DNA from: Brevundimonas aveniformis DSM 17977
Lineage (GTDB): Bacteria > Pseudomonadota > Alphaproteobacteria > Caulobacterales > Caulobacteraceae
Direction of reading: 5' to 3'
Assembly: GCF_000428765.1 (NCBI RefSeq)
Contig: NZ_AUAO01000001.1
Span: 434,001 to 498,000, forward strand
Length of the DNA: 64,000 nucleotides
Shown here: positions 45,612-55,327 of the stretch, in pieces
How the letters are laid out: every line of letters begins with the position of its first letter
How positions within the stretch are numbered: position 1 is the stretch's first letter
The notes under the pieces: generated by a model
Database searches by the model: none
What the model was told of the DNA's origin: nothing
Seen by the model: only the letters and a program-made list of their open reading frames with translations
Made by a program: the position numbers and the translations under genes

Positions 45612-46163
45612 TTACTGAGGCGCGCCGCCCGTGATCGTGGTGTGGGCGTTGCGGTTCTGGGCCCAGGCCTGCTCGTTCGAGCCGAAGGCGATCGGGCGTT
45701 CCTTGCCGTAGGAGATCGTGTCGATCCGGCTGGCCGGGATACCGTTGGCGATCAGGAAGCTACGCACGGCTTCGGCGCGACGGGCCCCGAGGGCCAGGTT
45801 GTATTCACGGGTGCCGCGCTCATCAGCATTGCCCTCGATGCGGATCTGGACCTGCGGATAGCGCGACAGCCACCCGGCCTGGGCCGCCAGAACGCGCGAG
45901 GCATCCGACCGGATCGAATAGGAATCGAAGTCAAAATAGACCCGATCCCCGACGTTGATGGTGAAGTCGCGCACCGAGCCCGGGATGACCGCGCCGTCCA
46001 CGGGTCCGGTCGGAACCGACGGGCCGGTCGGCGTGGTCGGCTGGCTCGGCGTGCCCGGGTCAACCGGGGTCGGCGGCGGCGTGCGGCGGGTACAACCGGC
46101 GGCCGCGATCATCGCGACGGCGGCGACGACGATCGCCGTGGTCTTGAAGGGTGACGTGGTCAT
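45612..46163 (-). CDS. pal: Peptidoglycan-associated lipoprotein Pal
   Basis: 183 residues. The lipoprotein signal ends at AAAGC (C24). A Thr/Pro-rich linker (about 28-60) precedes the OmpA-like domain with VYFDFDSYSI, IRIEGNADERGTREYNLALGARRAEAV and ISYGKERPIAFG. It anchors the outer membrane to peptidoglycan and binds TolB and TolA. It sits between tolB and cpoB in the standard order. Confidence 0.97.
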   Translation of the reverse strand: MTTSPFKTTAIVVAAVAMIAAAGCTRRTPPPTPVDPGTPSQPTTPTGPSVPTGPVDGAVIPGSVRDFTINVGDRVYFDFDSYSIRSDASRVLAAQAGWLSRYPQVQIRIEGNADERGTREYNLALGARRAEAVRSFLIANGIPASRIDTISYGKERPIAFGSNEQAWAQNRNAHTTITGGAPQ

Positions 46164-46269
46164 CGATCTATATCCTCTCGACTGTTCCGCTTTTTCAACG
46201 GTGTAGCTTATCCAAAAGTCCTAGGCCGATGTTGGGATTTCCACCATCGCGATAACGGCAAGTTGACCT

Positions 46270-47646
46270 TTACCCCCCAGCGGCGAGACAGCTTCCGCCA
46301 CTCGCGCCGACAGCCCCGCCGAAGTCGGCCGCGGGAGGGTCCAGCAGCGGCGACCAGGCCGGATCAGAGGCCGCCCCACCATAGGGAGCCGGGCGCAGAA
46401 TACGTCCGGTAACATCGGTGATCCACAGGTGCGGGCTCTCTCCCGCCTCACCCCGGAAGAACATCAGATAGCGGCCATTCGGAGCCCAGGTCGGACCTTC
46501 CTGATAATAGCTCGACGACAGGATGCGCTCGCCACCACCACTCGCGTTCATCACTCCGATGTGGAACCGGCCACCCTGTTGTTTGGTAAAGGCAATCATA
46601 TCGCCGCACGGGCTCCACACCGGCGTGTGGTAGTTGCCCGAGCCCGATGAAATCGGGCGCTGGCCCGAGCCATCGGCGTTCATGACATACAGGCGCGGTC
46701 GCCCGCCCCGATCCGAGTTGAAGACGATCCGCGATCCGTCCGGCGAGAAGGACGGGGAGGTGTCGATACCCGGGTCCGACGTCAGCCGGGTGAGCTGGCG
46801 CCCCTGAAGGGTCATCACATAGATGTCCGAATTGCCGCCCCGTTCGAGTGAAAAGGCGATCCGGCGCCCATCGGGAGAGAACCGCGGGGCGAAAACGACG
46901 CCCTCAAACTCGCCCAGGCTTTCCTGGCGACCGGTTTCAAGATCCAGCAGATAGATACGGGTATAGTCCTCGCCCAGCGCCATATAGGTCACGCGCTGGT
47001 GGGTCGACGAGAAGCGCGGCGTCATGACGATGGCGTCGGTCGCCGGCAGGTAGGAGGGGTTGAAGCCGTCCTGATCCATGACGCCCAGCCGCGTAGTTCG
47101 ATTGGGGCCGCGCCCGTCTTCGGCGACAAAGACGATCCGGGTATCGAAATAGCCGAGCTCACCGGTCAGGCGTTGATAGACGGCGTCAGAGATCTTGTGC
47201 GCCACCCGCCGCCAGTTTTCCGGTGTTGAGGTGAACTGAAAGCCCAAAAGCTGGGTCTGCTGGACCGTGTCCCAGAGCCGGAAATTGACCCGCAGGCGAC
47301 CATCACCGTCGACATTGACCTGCCCGACCAGCAGGGTCTGGGCATTGATCTGGGTCCATTGTGCGAACTGGGGTTCGACATCGACGCCCGGATTCTGCTG
47401 GATGAAGGCGGCTGGGTCGATGGGGTCAAAAAAGCCGGATCGCTCCAGATTGGCGGAAATGACCTGGGCGATCTCCTGTCCGCGCGGGCCCTGGAACGGG
47501 GCAATGGCAATCGGCAGGTCGCGCAGCACGCCTTCGGAAATCACGACATCTTCGCCTGCGGGTTGGCCGGACTGGGCCATCGCTGGCTGAGCCCCGAGCG
47601 TTGCAAGCGCGAGGCAGAGGGGGGCGATCAGGGCGGTCAGACGCAT
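46270..47646 (-). CDS. tolB: Tol-Pal system periplasmic protein TolB
   Basis: 458 residues from ATG 47646, preceded by GGAG. Signal peptide cut near QPAMAQ. The N-terminal TolB_N domain ([18 protein letters not shown]) is followed by a six-bladed PD40 propeller ([45 protein letters not shown] and later blades). It shuttles between Pal and the TolQRA motor. Confidence 0.97.
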   Translation of the reverse strand: MRLTALIAPLCLALATLGAQPAMAQSGQPAGEDVVISEGVLRDLPIAIAPFQGPRGQEIAQVISANLERSGFFDPIDPAAFIQQNPGVDVEPQFAQWTQINAQTLLVGQVNVDGDGRLRVNFRLWDTVQQTQLLGFQFTSTPENWRRVAHKISDAVYQRLTGELGYFDTRIVFVAEDGRGPNRTTRLGVMDQDGFNPSYLPATDAIVMTPRFSSTHQRVTYMALGEDYTRIYLLDLETGRQESLGEFEGVVFAPRFSPDGRRIAFSLERGGNSDIYVMTLQGRQLTRLTSDPGIDTSPSFSPDGSRIVFNSDRGGRPRLYVMNADGSGQRPISSGSGNYHTPVWSPCGDMIAFTKQQGGRFHIGVMNASGGGERILSSSYYQEGPTWAPNGRYLMFFRGEAGESPHLWITDVTGRILRPAPYGGAASDPAWSPLLDPPAADFGGAVGASGGSCLAAGG

Positions 47647-47777
47647 CGGCGCTCCATCAAGCAAAGGCGAGGGACACCCCTTACTGTCCTTGCGTCCCTT
47701 GCAGAGAGGTGAACGGCCAATAAGGCAACGATACGGCGAAGGCGTCAAACGATCGGCCTGACGAAGCCTGATGCCCT

Positions 47778-48569
47778 CTACCGGCAGGCATCAGCGGTTT
47801 CGAACCGGAAGGTTACGTTGGACGACTCATAGCCGTCTGGAACTTCGTAGGGTGCCGCGGCCCGAACCGCACGCAAGGCACTTTCTGAAGCCGCGCGCCA
47901 AACAGGCCCGGACTGCGGACTGATCAGGGTCGGTCCCTCGGTAATACGGCCGCGACCGTCAATCGTCAGACGCATGCGGATCGACAGAGCATCTCCACCT
48001 GCCATTTCACAGAAGGTCAGGTTCCAGTGCGGGATCACCTGACGACCGAACAGGGCGACCTGCTGACCCGTGGCCACCGGTGCGTCGCCGGCTCCGGATT
48101 CGGTCGCCGGGCGCCCGGGACGCTGCGGCCGGTTCGGCTGGCGTTGCCCGCCTCCCGTCAGATCGTCGAGGTTCAGAGATTCCGTTTCCCGGCGCGGCGG
48201 GGTCGGACGATCCGGGCGCGGCTGAGGGGGTTGCGGGCGGGGCGTAGGCGTCGGGGTCGGCGTCGGACGCGGCGGGGTCGGACGCGGCGGCTGAGGTCGG
48301 GGCGGAGTCGGGGTCGGATCGGGGGCCGGCTCAGGCGCTTCGGGTTCGGGCGTTTCGACGGCGTCCGGCGTCACCTCATCGAACACCTCTTCAGCCGGAG
48401 CCGGGGTCGGCGCCGCCTGTCGCTGAATCTCGGACACCACCGTCACCGGCACCGAGCCGATGACGACCTCTGGCCGCTCGGGTTGCCTGAGCAGCATGAC
48501 CAGGGCGAGCGCCAACACGCCCACATGCAGGACGATCGATCCAACAATGGCGAGCGCCCGACGCAGCAT
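47778..48569 (-). CDS. tolA: TolA-like energy-transducing protein with Pro-rich spacer
   Basis: 263 residues from ATG 48569, one base after the tolR stop. One membrane anchor (about 5-27) is followed by a long spacer rich in Pro, Thr, Arg and Glu (about 60-165) in place of the Ala/Lys-rich helix of enterobacterial TolA, and a C-terminal TonB_C-like domain ([20 protein letters not shown]). It transmits proton-motive force from TolQR to TolB-Pal. Assignment rests on position and domain order. Confidence 0.92.
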   Translation of the reverse strand: MLRRALAIVGSIVLHVGVLALALVMLLRQPERPEVVIGSVPVTVVSEIQRQAAPTPAPAEEVFDEVTPDAVETPEPEAPEPAPDPTPTPPRPQPPRPTPPRPTPTPTPTPRPQPPQPRPDRPTPPRRETESLNLDDLTGGGQRQPNRPQRPGRPATESGAGDAPVATGQQVALFGRQVIPHWNLTFCEMAGGDALSIRMRLTIDGRGRITEGPTLISPQSGPVWRAASESALRAVRAAAPYEVPDGYESSNVTFRFETADACR

Positions 48570-48570
48570 C

Positions 48571-49068
48571 TCAGGGGGCCTCTGCGGTCCCTTCGGCCGT
48601 TTCAGTGGCCGTTGCCGGGGTCGCCTGCGGGCCGGCACTGTCGGTGACCAAATTCAGGCGCGTGAACCCGGTTGCGGACAGACGGCCCATGACCTGGGCA
48701 ACCACGCCATACGGTGCCTGGCCATCTCCACGAACAAAGATGGGGCGCTCCAGATTGTTGCCGGCCATGGCCGAGATGCGCGGGCCCAACTGCTCCAGCG
48801 TTGCGGGGTCTTCCTGCACATAGATGGCCCCGTCGCGTTGAATCGAGACGGTGATTGGCTCTTCGATCTGCTCGACCGATCCGGCGTCGGTCTTGGGCAG
48901 CTCCAGCGGAACCGCCACCGTCAGCAGCGGCGCGGCCACCATGAAGATGATGAGCAGCACCAGCATGACGTCGACCAGCGGCGTGACATTGATTTCGGAC
49001 AGGGGGCGACGGCGAGCGCGACGTCGGCCACGCCCCGCGCCCCCCGAGCCTCCGGCAGACAGGGCCAT
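48571..49068 (-). CDS. tolR: ExbD/TolR-family protein
   Basis: 165 residues from ATG 49068, one base after the tolQ stop. A basic N-terminus is followed by the single membrane helix with the conserved Asp (SEINVTPLVDVMLVLLIIFMV), then a periplasmic domain (GDGQAPYGVVAQVMGRL). It forms the proton channel with TolQ. Confidence 0.96.
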   Translation of the reverse strand: MALSAGGSGGAGRGRRRARRRPLSEINVTPLVDVMLVLLIIFMVAAPLLTVAVPLELPKTDAGSVEQIEEPITVSIQRDGAIYVQEDPATLEQLGPRISAMAGNNLERPIFVRGDGQAPYGVVAQVMGRLSATGFTRLNLVTDSAGPQATPATATETAEGTAEAP

Positions 49069-49069
49069 G

Positions 49070-49831
49070 TCAGAGCGTCTCCGAACGGGTCTGAACCGGC
49101 TGGAAACCTGCCGCTGGATGCGGCGGCGGGCCCGACCGTTCGCCCAGGCGCTTGGCGATGGCGGCCTGAAGGTCGTCGGCAAAATTCTCTAGGCGACCGG
49201 CAAACTTGCCCGCATCAATCGAGAACTTGTTGTAGGCAATATAGGCCGGGATCGCGGCGGCCAGGCCGATTCCGGTGGCGAACAGGGCTTCGGCAATCGC
49301 CGGGGCCACCGTCGTCAGATTGGTGTTGCCCTGGGCGGCGATCTCACCAAAGGCATGCATGATCCCGTAAACGGTCCCGAACAGCCCGATAAAGGGTGAC
49401 GAGGTCGCGACCACCGACAGGACCCCCAGGCCCTCTTCGGCAGATTGGCTCTCGCGGGCGATGATGGCGTCCAGTGTGCGGTCAAGACGCGCAATCAGAA
49501 AACCGGCCTGCGCATCCGAAAGCGGGCCGCCGGCCCGCGCCTCGCGCCAGTCGCGGATCGCCGCGACCAGCATCCGGGGCAGGGGTTGGCGCGGATTGGG
49601 GCCGGCCTGCTGGGCCAGATCCTCCAGCGACCGGCCGCTGGATAGCGCCTCTTCAAAGGCGTTGGCCTGACGGTTCAGGGTGATGAACCGCGCGGCGCGG
49701 TCAATGATCACCGCCCACGACCACAGGGACGCCAGGGCCAGACCGATGATCACCCCCTTGATCACCCAGTCGGCATGGATGAACAGGTTAATGACGTTGA
49801 GCGCCTCGGCGGCGGTCGCACTGATCGGCAT
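49070..49831 (-). CDS. tolQ: MotA/TolQ/ExbB proton channel protein TolQ
   Basis: 253 residues. Three membrane helices; LGVLSVVATSSPFIGLFGTVYGIMHAF and GIGLAAAIPAYIAYNKFS are the conserved channel helices. With TolR it energises TolA. It begins 81 bp after ybgC and is followed directly by tolR. Confidence 0.97.
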   Translation of the reverse strand: MPISATAAEALNVINLFIHADWVIKGVIIGLALASLWSWAVIIDRAARFITLNRQANAFEEALSSGRSLEDLAQQAGPNPRQPLPRMLVAAIRDWREARAGGPLSDAQAGFLIARLDRTLDAIIARESQSAEEGLGVLSVVATSSPFIGLFGTVYGIMHAFGEIAAQGNTNLTTVAPAIAEALFATGIGLAAAIPAYIAYNKFSIDAGKFAGRLENFADDLQAAIAKRLGERSGPPPHPAAGFQPVQTRSETL

Positions 49832-49912
49832 GAAAGTCTCCGGTTCCCGAATCGATCACCCTCCCGCTTGCAGGAACGGTGCCGCTCACACAAGCGGCCA
49901 GACGTGACGTTT

Positions 49913-50362
49913 CTAAGGCAGCAACCAGGAGGCCAGAGCGTTCCGCAGCGCCTCCGGGGGACGGCGCGGGCGGCCTTTCAGGTCAATACAGGCCGCCTCG
50001 ACGTCGGCCTGGGTCAGGACCTGATCGCCGCGGGTGATGGTCTGGCGGATGATCAGGCGCGGGCCCTGAATGGCCTCATACAGGGTCCTGACGATCAAGG
50101 CGTCATCGATCCGGGCCGCGGCTCGAAAGCGGGTGTCCATCCGTGTAACCACGAAGGCGATGGGCTCGGCCTGATCCAGCAGTTCGGCATGACCGATCGA
50201 GATCAGGCGCAGGAAATCGGACCGCCCGCGCTCGAAATAGCGCAGATAGTTGGCGTGATAGACCAGGCCGGTGAAGTCGGTGTCCTCGTAATAGACCCGG
50301 ACTGGCAACAGATGGGTTCGGCCTTCGAACGCGCCGGCGGTCGGTTCGGGCAGGGCGGTCAT
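49913..50362 (-). CDS. ybgC: Acyl-CoA thioesterase YbgC
   Basis: 149 residues from ATG 50362. Hotdog fold with YYEDTDFTGLVYHANYLRYFERGRSDFLR, the family active-site stretch including the conserved Asp. It hydrolyses short or medium acyl-CoA thioesters and is the usual first gene of the tol-pal cluster. The start overlaps the upstream hypothetical gene stop (ATGA). Confidence 0.95.
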   Translation of the reverse strand: MTALPEPTAGAFEGRTHLLPVRVYYEDTDFTGLVYHANYLRYFERGRSDFLRLISIGHAELLDQAEPIAFVVTRMDTRFRAAARIDDALIVRTLYEAIQGPRLIIRQTITRGDQVLTQADVEAACIDLKGRPRRPPEALRNALASWLLP

Positions 50363-50715
50363 GGAACGGGTGCGGCAGGATTGGGGAACATGCCGCGACA
50401 ATAGCGCGCCTGTGCCGCCTGAAGGGCCGGATTCTCTACGCGCCCGATGATCACATTGCGGGGGGTCGAGACAAAATAGGCCTGGCGTGACCCACCGCCT
50501 TGTCGTGAAACAACGGCCTGACCACAGATGACCTGTGGGTCCTGGGCCGAGGCTCTGAGGAACCGCACCTCGGTCGGCCGGATACTGGCATCCTCGAGCT
50601 GGCGCATAGCGCGGGCTTCGGGGGCCTGTGGCCCGCGAATCGGATCAACCAGAACAATCACGGCCAATCCCACGAGGATCGCCAGGCCCACACCGAAGAT
50701 CCAGGCCCGGTTCAC
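50359..50715 (-). CDS. Hypothetical small exported or membrane-anchored protein
   Basis: 118 residues. An N-terminal membrane anchor (WIFGVGLAILVGLAVIVLV) precedes a soluble domain with two Cys (ICGQAVVSRQ and ARYCRG). No family recognised. Coupled to ybgC by ATGA, so it may be part of the tol-pal transcription unit. Confidence 0.75.
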   Translation of the reverse strand: MNRAWIFGVGLAILVGLAVIVLVDPIRGPQAPEARAMRQLEDASIRPTEVRFLRASAQDPQVICGQAVVSRQGGGSRQAYFVSTPRNVIIGRVENPALQAAQARYCRGMFPNPAAPVP

Positions 50716-50730
50716 ACCGCGCCTCCGCCC

Positions 50731-51591
50731 CTATTTCGCCCGGCCCGAGCTACCGCCGGAACCGAAGGTGTCGCACTGGGCCGGATCGCCGGACTGAAGA
50801 CCGCGACGCAGCCATTCGACCCGCTGTTCCGAGGAACCGTGCGTGAAGCTCTCCGGGCTGGCCCGACCGCCGGACAGAACATCGTCGCCAATGCGCGAAG
50901 CCGCGTTCAGGCCCTCCTCGATGTCACCCGGCTCCAGCGTCACCTGGCCGCCCGAGGCCTGACCGACCCGCGCCGCCCACACACCGGCATAGCAGTCCGC
51001 CTGAAGTTCCATGGCGACCTGCCAGCGATTGGCCTCGGCCTGGCTGCGCGCCTGGGACTGGGCCTGACGCACGCGGTCGGCTGTGCCGTCCAGGGTCTGA
51101 ACGTGGTGGCCGACTTCATGGGCAATGACATAGGCCTGGGCGAAATCACCGGACGCGCCCAGTTGCTGGGACATGGTGTTCCAGAAGCTGAGATCCAGAT
51201 AGACCTGACGATCCATCGGACAATAGAAGGGGCCCATGGCCGCCTGGCCGAGGCCACAGGCCGTGCCGGTACCGCCTTCGTAGATAACGACGCGCGGCTC
51301 TTCATAGCCATTTATCAGGCCCGACCAGACATCGGTGGTGCTGGACTGGATGACCTCGACGAACTGACCTGCCGGATCGTCGGGCGAACCGATTTCCCCC
51401 TCCGTGCTGGCCCCCTGCCCCATGCCGAGCTGGGTGGCGACCTGGGTGGTCACTTGCGGGTCGATCCCGAACAGGAAATATCCAGCCAGGGCCAGAACGG
51501 CGACCCCCAGGCCCCCGCCAATGATGCCGCCGCCGCCCATGCCGCGGCGATCGTCGACTCCGCCCCCGCGCCGTCCACCTTCCCAACGCAT
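50731..51591 (-). CDS. Neutral zinc metallopeptidase (YpfJ-like)
   Basis: 286 residues. A Gly-rich N-terminus (RGMGGGGIIGGGLG) leads into one membrane helix and a periplasmic catalytic domain with HEVGHH (zinc ligands) and ELQADCYAGVWA (third ligand). This architecture is that of the YpfJ/zinc_peptidase family. Substrate unknown. It ends 16 bp upstream of the small exported gene, on the same strand. Confidence 0.9.
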   Translation of the reverse strand: MRWEGGRRGGGVDDRRGMGGGGIIGGGLGVAVLALAGYFLFGIDPQVTTQVATQLGMGQGASTEGEIGSPDDPAGQFVEVIQSSTTDVWSGLINGYEEPRVVIYEGGTGTACGLGQAAMGPFYCPMDRQVYLDLSFWNTMSQQLGASGDFAQAYVIAHEVGHHVQTLDGTADRVRQAQSQARSQAEANRWQVAMELQADCYAGVWAARVGQASGGQVTLEPGDIEEGLNAASRIGDDVLSGGRASPESFTHGSSEQRVEWLRRGLQSGDPAQCDTFGSGGSSGRAK

Positions 51592-51659
51592 ACGAAATCC
51601 CTCCCAAGGACCTTTGGCCGCAACCTAGGCCGAAAACTGCGACGCTCGCAATCGCTGGA

Positions 51660-52052
51660 TCAGTCAGACCGAGTCTGGTTCAACCAACCGCGCAGACCGT
51701 TCAGACCCTGTTCGAGGTCCTCCTGTGACGATCGCGTCGGGCTGGGGTCAGGCGCGACAGGCACCGGAGCGACTGGGACCACCCCGGCCGGATCGAGGGG
51801 GATCACACCCCCCGCAGGACCGCGGCGCGCCTGGATATCGCGAACGACGGCGTCGGTCCGCAACTGGTCCAGCCGGGATTCGAGCCGGCGAAGGTCTTGC
51901 TCGTTGCGCCAACGTTCCCGTTGAAAGCGCAGCTGCTCGGCCTGCCAGACCGGATCGTCAGGCCGAAGTGTCCAGGTCTGGACCTGGGCCGCTGCGCCGA
52001 CAGGTGCCGCAAGCGTCATCAACACCGCGAGGCTGAAAAGAACCCGTCCCAT
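51660..52052 (-). CDS. Hypothetical periplasmic protein
   Basis: 130 residues. Signal peptide (MGRVLFSLAVLMTLAAPVGAAAQ), a charged helical segment (about 35-70, rich in Arg, Glu and Gln) and a Pro/Val-rich linker. No recognised family. The coherent signal and single-gene spacing support it as real. Confidence 0.65.
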   Translation of the reverse strand: MGRVLFSLAVLMTLAAPVGAAAQVQTWTLRPDDPVWQAEQLRFQRERWRNEQDLRRLESRLDQLRTDAVVRDIQARRGPAGGVIPLDPAGVVPVAPVPVAPDPSPTRSSQEDLEQGLNGLRGWLNQTRSD

Positions 52053-52130
52053 GCCGGCAGAATGACATCGCTCCCGTCACGATCCAAGCGGAGCCAGGCC
52101 TGGGCCACGTCCTGAAGCATGGCCGTCCCG

Positions 52131-52436
52131 TCAGCGGTGACCGATGGCCAGTTGGATCTTGTCGTCGCCTTCGTGGATCTGGAGCCCCCGGAACGGTGGG
52201 TCGAACGTGATCTGCAGCACCGTGCAGGCGCGACCCTTCTCCTTCATCAGGTCCTGGATCATGCCGGCAAAGGTCTGGGCTTCCGGGTCATTGCTCGGAA
52301 CCAGGATTTCCAGCGGGCGCGACACCGTCAGCTCGAGCAGCTCGTTCTTAAGCGGCTCGGAACCCGGGTGATCGAGGCGGCGACCCCGAATATCAGGGGG
52401 CGGGATGTTGGGGTTGGCAGGCGCGTCATCGGTCAT
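52131..52436 (-). CDS. Hypothetical protein
   Basis: 101 residues, soluble, without signal. The first 30 are Pro/Asp-rich; the rest has alternating strand and helix character (LKNELLELTVSRPLEILV, FAGMIQDLMKEKGRACTVLQITF). No family recognised. It is divergent from the membrane/XRE/hydrolase group. Confidence 0.65.
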   Translation of the reverse strand: MTDDAPANPNIPPPDIRGRRLDHPGSEPLKNELLELTVSRPLEILVPSNDPEAQTFAGMIQDLMKEKGRACTVLQITFDPPFRGLQIHEGDDKIQLAIGHR

Positions 52437-52510
52437 GGACCTGCCGTAGCAGGCCGCGCAACGATTGCCAAAGGCGGCTGCGGTCGTAGCGAGAGTGCGT
52501 GATGACAGCC

Positions 52511-52576
52511 TGACGAAATGTCAGGTTGACGCGACATTCGCCTCGTGTCACGTTGTCCTTACATTCTGTCACGAGG
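52511..52576. promoter_or_regulatory. Clustered GTCA/TGAC half-sites and a CCTCGTG/CACGAGG inverted repeat
   Basis: TGAC-GAAAT-GTCA (52511-52523) overlaps GTCA-GGT-TGAC (52520-52530). Downstream CCTCGTG (52541-52547) pairs with CACGAGG (52570-52576), the latter overlapping the ribosome-binding site. TTGACG (52526-52531) could be a -35. Possible autoregulatory sites for the XRE protein. Confidence 0.35.
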
Positions 52577-52583
52577 AGCTGAC

Positions 52584-52967
52584 ATGACCGCCGCCGCCAA
52601 AGCCTATGGGATTCGGACCGTTTTATTCATGGCCGGCTATGCCGTCGCGCTCGTGCTGGCCATCGGTGGCGGGCTGGACGCCATAGCCGGTGCCAATGGC
52701 TGGGTTCTGGCGGCCGCCGTCGCGGCACCCGTGGCGGGGCAGATCTGGGCGACCCTGGCCTTTATCCGCGACAGTGACGAGTTTGTCGCCGCCGTCACCG
52801 CCAAGCGGTTCATCCTCGCGGCGGGCCTGGCGATCGCCCTGGCGGTCTTCTGGGGGTTCGCCGAACGCCTGGCCGGAGCACCGCACCTGGAAGCCTACTG
52901 GATCTATCCGGTCTTCTGGGCGCTGATGGGCGCCGCGCCGATCTTCGTTCGGGATTCCTCACGATGA
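52584..52967 (+). CDS. Small membrane protein paired with XRE regulator
   Basis: 127 residues from ATG 52584, with GAGGAG at 5 nt. Four membrane helices. A longer frame begins at 52545 but runs through the repeats upstream. No catalytic motif. Its stop overlaps the regulator start (ATGA), a pattern seen in bacterial YozG-type regulator/membrane pairs. Confidence 0.75.
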   Translation: MTAAAKAYGIRTVLFMAGYAVALVLAIGGGLDAIAGANGWVLAAAVAAPVAGQIWATLAFIRDSDEFVAAVTAKRFILAAGLAIALAVFWGFAERLAGAPHLEAYWIYPVFWALMGAAPIFVRDSSR

Positions 52968-53161
52968 AAAACCGGCTGCGCGTGCTCCGCGCCGAAAAGG
53001 GCTGGACCCAGGAGGACCTGGGCAAGGCCATCGGGGTCAGCCGCCAGGCGATCAACGCCCTGGAGACTGAGAAACACGATCCATCGCTGGACCTCGCCTA
53101 TCGCATCGCCTCGGTGTTCGGTCAGAGCGTCGAGGACATCTTTGAGAATCCGCACGGCTGA
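52964..53161 (+). CDS. XRE-family transcriptional regulator (small)
   Basis: 65 residues forming one Cro/CI-type HTH: LRVLRAEKGWTQEDLGKAIGVSRQAINALE, then HDPSLDLAYRIASVFGQSVEDIF. Short XRE proteins of this kind regulate themselves and a neighbouring membrane protein. It is coupled to the preceding gene and lies 33 bp before the hydrolase gene. Confidence 0.9.
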   Translation: MKNRLRVLRAEKGWTQEDLGKAIGVSRQAINALETEKHDPSLDLAYRIASVFGQSVEDIFENPHG

Positions 53162-53194
53162 GGCCGGCGTTCCAGAAGCCTGAAGGAGACTTCC

Positions 53195-54136
53195 ATGATC
53201 CATTTCGCTCGCCGCGCCGCGGGGTCGACCCTGCGCGCCTTGTTCGTCGCCTCAGTTCTGACCCTGGCCGCCGGCGGCTCGGTGATGGTCGCCGGGCCGG
53301 TCCTGGCTCAGGGCGAGCCGACCGCTCCGACCTTCCTCAGCGACCGGCTGTCGGTCGAGGTTCTGGGTCAGGGCCCGGACGTCATCTTCATTCCGGGCTT
53401 CGCCTCCTCGCGCGAGGTGTGGCGGGCGCAGGCCGAGCGGCTGGCCGCAACGCATCGGGTGCATCTGGTGCAGCTTGCCGGATTCGCCGCCCAGCCCTGG
53501 AGGCACGGCGACGGACCGTTTCTGCAGCCGGCGATCGACGGACTGGCGGCCTATGTCCACCAGTCCGGCGTCGAACGGCCCGCCGTGATCGGTCATTCCA
53601 TGGGTGGTCTGATCGCCCTGATGCTGGCCCAGCAGCACCCGGACCTGGTCGAGCGGGTGATGAGCGTGGACAGTTTGCCGTTCTTTTCCGCCCTCTATGG
53701 ACCGACGACGACGGCCGAGACGATGCGACCGTTGGCCGATCAGGCTGCGACGATGATGCTGAACGCAGACCTCGACAGCTTCCGAGCGGGGCAGGCGATG
53801 GGCGCCGCCGGGATGGCGCGCGATCCGGCGACCCAGGCCGTCATGGTCGAATGGGCCGTCGCCAGCGACCGGCAGGCCCTGGCCTCTGCGATGCGTGAGG
53901 TGATGACCACCGACGTCCGGCCGCAACTCGCGACCATGACCGTGCCGGTCTGGGCCGTCTATGCTTCGGACGCAGACGGCGGCGCGCCCGCCGCCCTGGC
54001 CGACGCCATGTGGGTGCGGGAGTACGCCGGCCTGCCCAGCGCGCATCTGGTGCGGGTCGATGGTTCACGCCATTTCGTCATGGCCGACCAGCCCGACCGG
54101 ATGGCCGAACAGATCGACGCCTTCCTGGCGGAATAG
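53195..54136 (+). CDS. Alpha/beta hydrolase, exported
   Basis: 313 residues. Signal peptide near the start (VLTLAAGGSVMVAGPVLAQ). Core motifs: VIFIPGFASSREVW, nucleophile elbow GHSMGG (S135), and the catalytic His in DGSRHFVMAD. It is a paralogue of the lipoprotein hydrolase at 27366-28274 but lacks the lipobox, so it is secreted or periplasmic. It is the third gene of a membrane/XRE/hydrolase unit. Substrate unknown. Confidence 0.88.
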   Translation: MIHFARRAAGSTLRALFVASVLTLAAGGSVMVAGPVLAQGEPTAPTFLSDRLSVEVLGQGPDVIFIPGFASSREVWRAQAERLAATHRVHLVQLAGFAAQPWRHGDGPFLQPAIDGLAAYVHQSGVERPAVIGHSMGGLIALMLAQQHPDLVERVMSVDSLPFFSALYGPTTTAETMRPLADQAATMMLNADLDSFRAGQAMGAAGMARDPATQAVMVEWAVASDRQALASAMREVMTTDVRPQLATMTVPVWAVYASDADGGAPAALADAMWVREYAGLPSAHLVRVDGSRHFVMADQPDRMAEQIDAFLAE

Positions 54137-54154
54137 CAAATGACGCGGCTCGTC

Positions 54155-55327
54155 TCAGCGGGCCGCGCTCGCCGCCAGCGCAGCGAGCAGGCCGTTGGCT
54201 ACGGCCTCAGCCGAGGATCGTCCAGTGAAGGCGACCGCGACATAGGCCTGATGGCTCGGCGACCACGCCACGACCGTCCCGGCACCCGGAGCGCCACCGC
54301 TGTGGCCGATCCAGACCTGGGGCGGGCCATCGGGCACCGGGACTTCGTAGAGCATTAGGCCGCGCCCGTACCATTGAGGCGCACCGAACATCTGATGGGA
54401 TGAGGCCAGCATGGCGTGCGCGTCTGACGTTGCCAGCAGTTCGCCCGTGAGGACGCCGTGCAGCAACCGGATGACGGCCTCCGGCGTTGCCGCGATTCCG
54501 CCGGCGGCGCCGGGCCAGCGCGGATCCACGGCCGGCTCGCCGGCTTGCGGCGGTCCGAGAGGTTGAATGTCAGAAATGTCCGCATCGGCTGAGAGGACAC
54601 GCCCGTCGACGCCCAGCCGATCAAGGATGCGCGCCTGGACCGCCTCGGACCAGGGGCGCTCGTCCTCGATCTCGATGATCTGCCCCAAAAGGGCGTAGTT
54701 GGTGTTTGAGTAGCGCCAGCCGGTCCCCGGACAGAAGACCGCGCCGTTCCGCTCGGCGACCGCGACCTGTTCGTCCACGTTCATGCTGTGGGGCTCGGCA
54801 CGATAGGCCAGGTCCTCATTGGCGCTGAACAGGCCCGAGGTGTGGGTCAGCAGCTGATCGACCGTGATCTGGTCGCCGTGAGATACGTCCACGCGCCAGC
54901 GTGTGAGGGGCGCATCGAGGGTGAGGCTCTCTTCCTCGACGAGCTGAAGCACGCTGGCTGCGACGGCCAGCTTGCCGACGCTGGCCCACCAGTGGAGCGG
55001 ACGCGGCTCGACGCCGGGCGCGTCCCAACGCGAACTCCAGAAACCGACACCGGGCTGCCACAGGGCGGCGGTGAGCGACAAGGGCTCGGACCGCTCGACC
55101 GCGCGCGCCAGCACGGCGTCGAAGGCGGCGGTCACGGTCGAAGGGAAGGGATCCGCAGCGAACGTCGCCGGGGCGGGCCAGGCCTCCGGGGCAGGTGGGG
55201 CGTGGATCGGCGGCCCCGCGAACCGCGCCGGTGCCGGGCAGGACGGCTGGCTCAGCGCCGGCGTGGCGAGGAGGCAGGCCGCTCCAAGAGCCAACACCCC
55301 GGGCAGAGACGACTGGATCAGCTTCAT
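54155..55327 (-). CDS. Serine hydrolase, class C beta-lactamase fold
   Basis: 390 residues with signal peptide (LATPALSQ). Active-site motifs: SVGK (S116, K119) as S-x-x-K, YSN (in GTGWRYSNTNYALLG) as Y-x-N, and HSGG as the third motif. These fit the beta-lactamase-related esterase/peptidase group rather than a proven resistance enzyme. Convergent with the hydrolase gene, 18 bp apart. Confidence 0.88.
   Translation of the reverse strand: MKLIQSSLPGVLALGAACLLATPALSQPSCPAPARFAGPPIHAPPAPEAWPAPATFAADPFPSTVTAAFDAVLARAVERSEPLSLTAALWQPGVGFWSSRWDAPGVEPRPLHWWASVGKLAVAASVLQLVEEESLTLDAPLTRWRVDVSHGDQITVDQLLTHTSGLFSANEDLAYRAEPHSMNVDEQVAVAERNGAVFCPGTGWRYSNTNYALLGQIIEIEDERPWSEAVQARILDRLGVDGRVLSADADISDIQPLGPPQAGEPAVDPRWPGAAGGIAATPEAVIRLLHGVLTGELLATSDAHAMLASSHQMFGAPQWYGRGLMLYEVPVPDGPPQVWIGHSGGAPGAGTVVAWSPSHQAYVAVAFTGRSSAEAVANGLLAALAASAAR

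Noticed and set aside
52584-53161. Toxin-antitoxin pair
   Set aside because: A four-helix membrane protein with a YozG-type XRE partner fits a regulator pair; no toxin motif.
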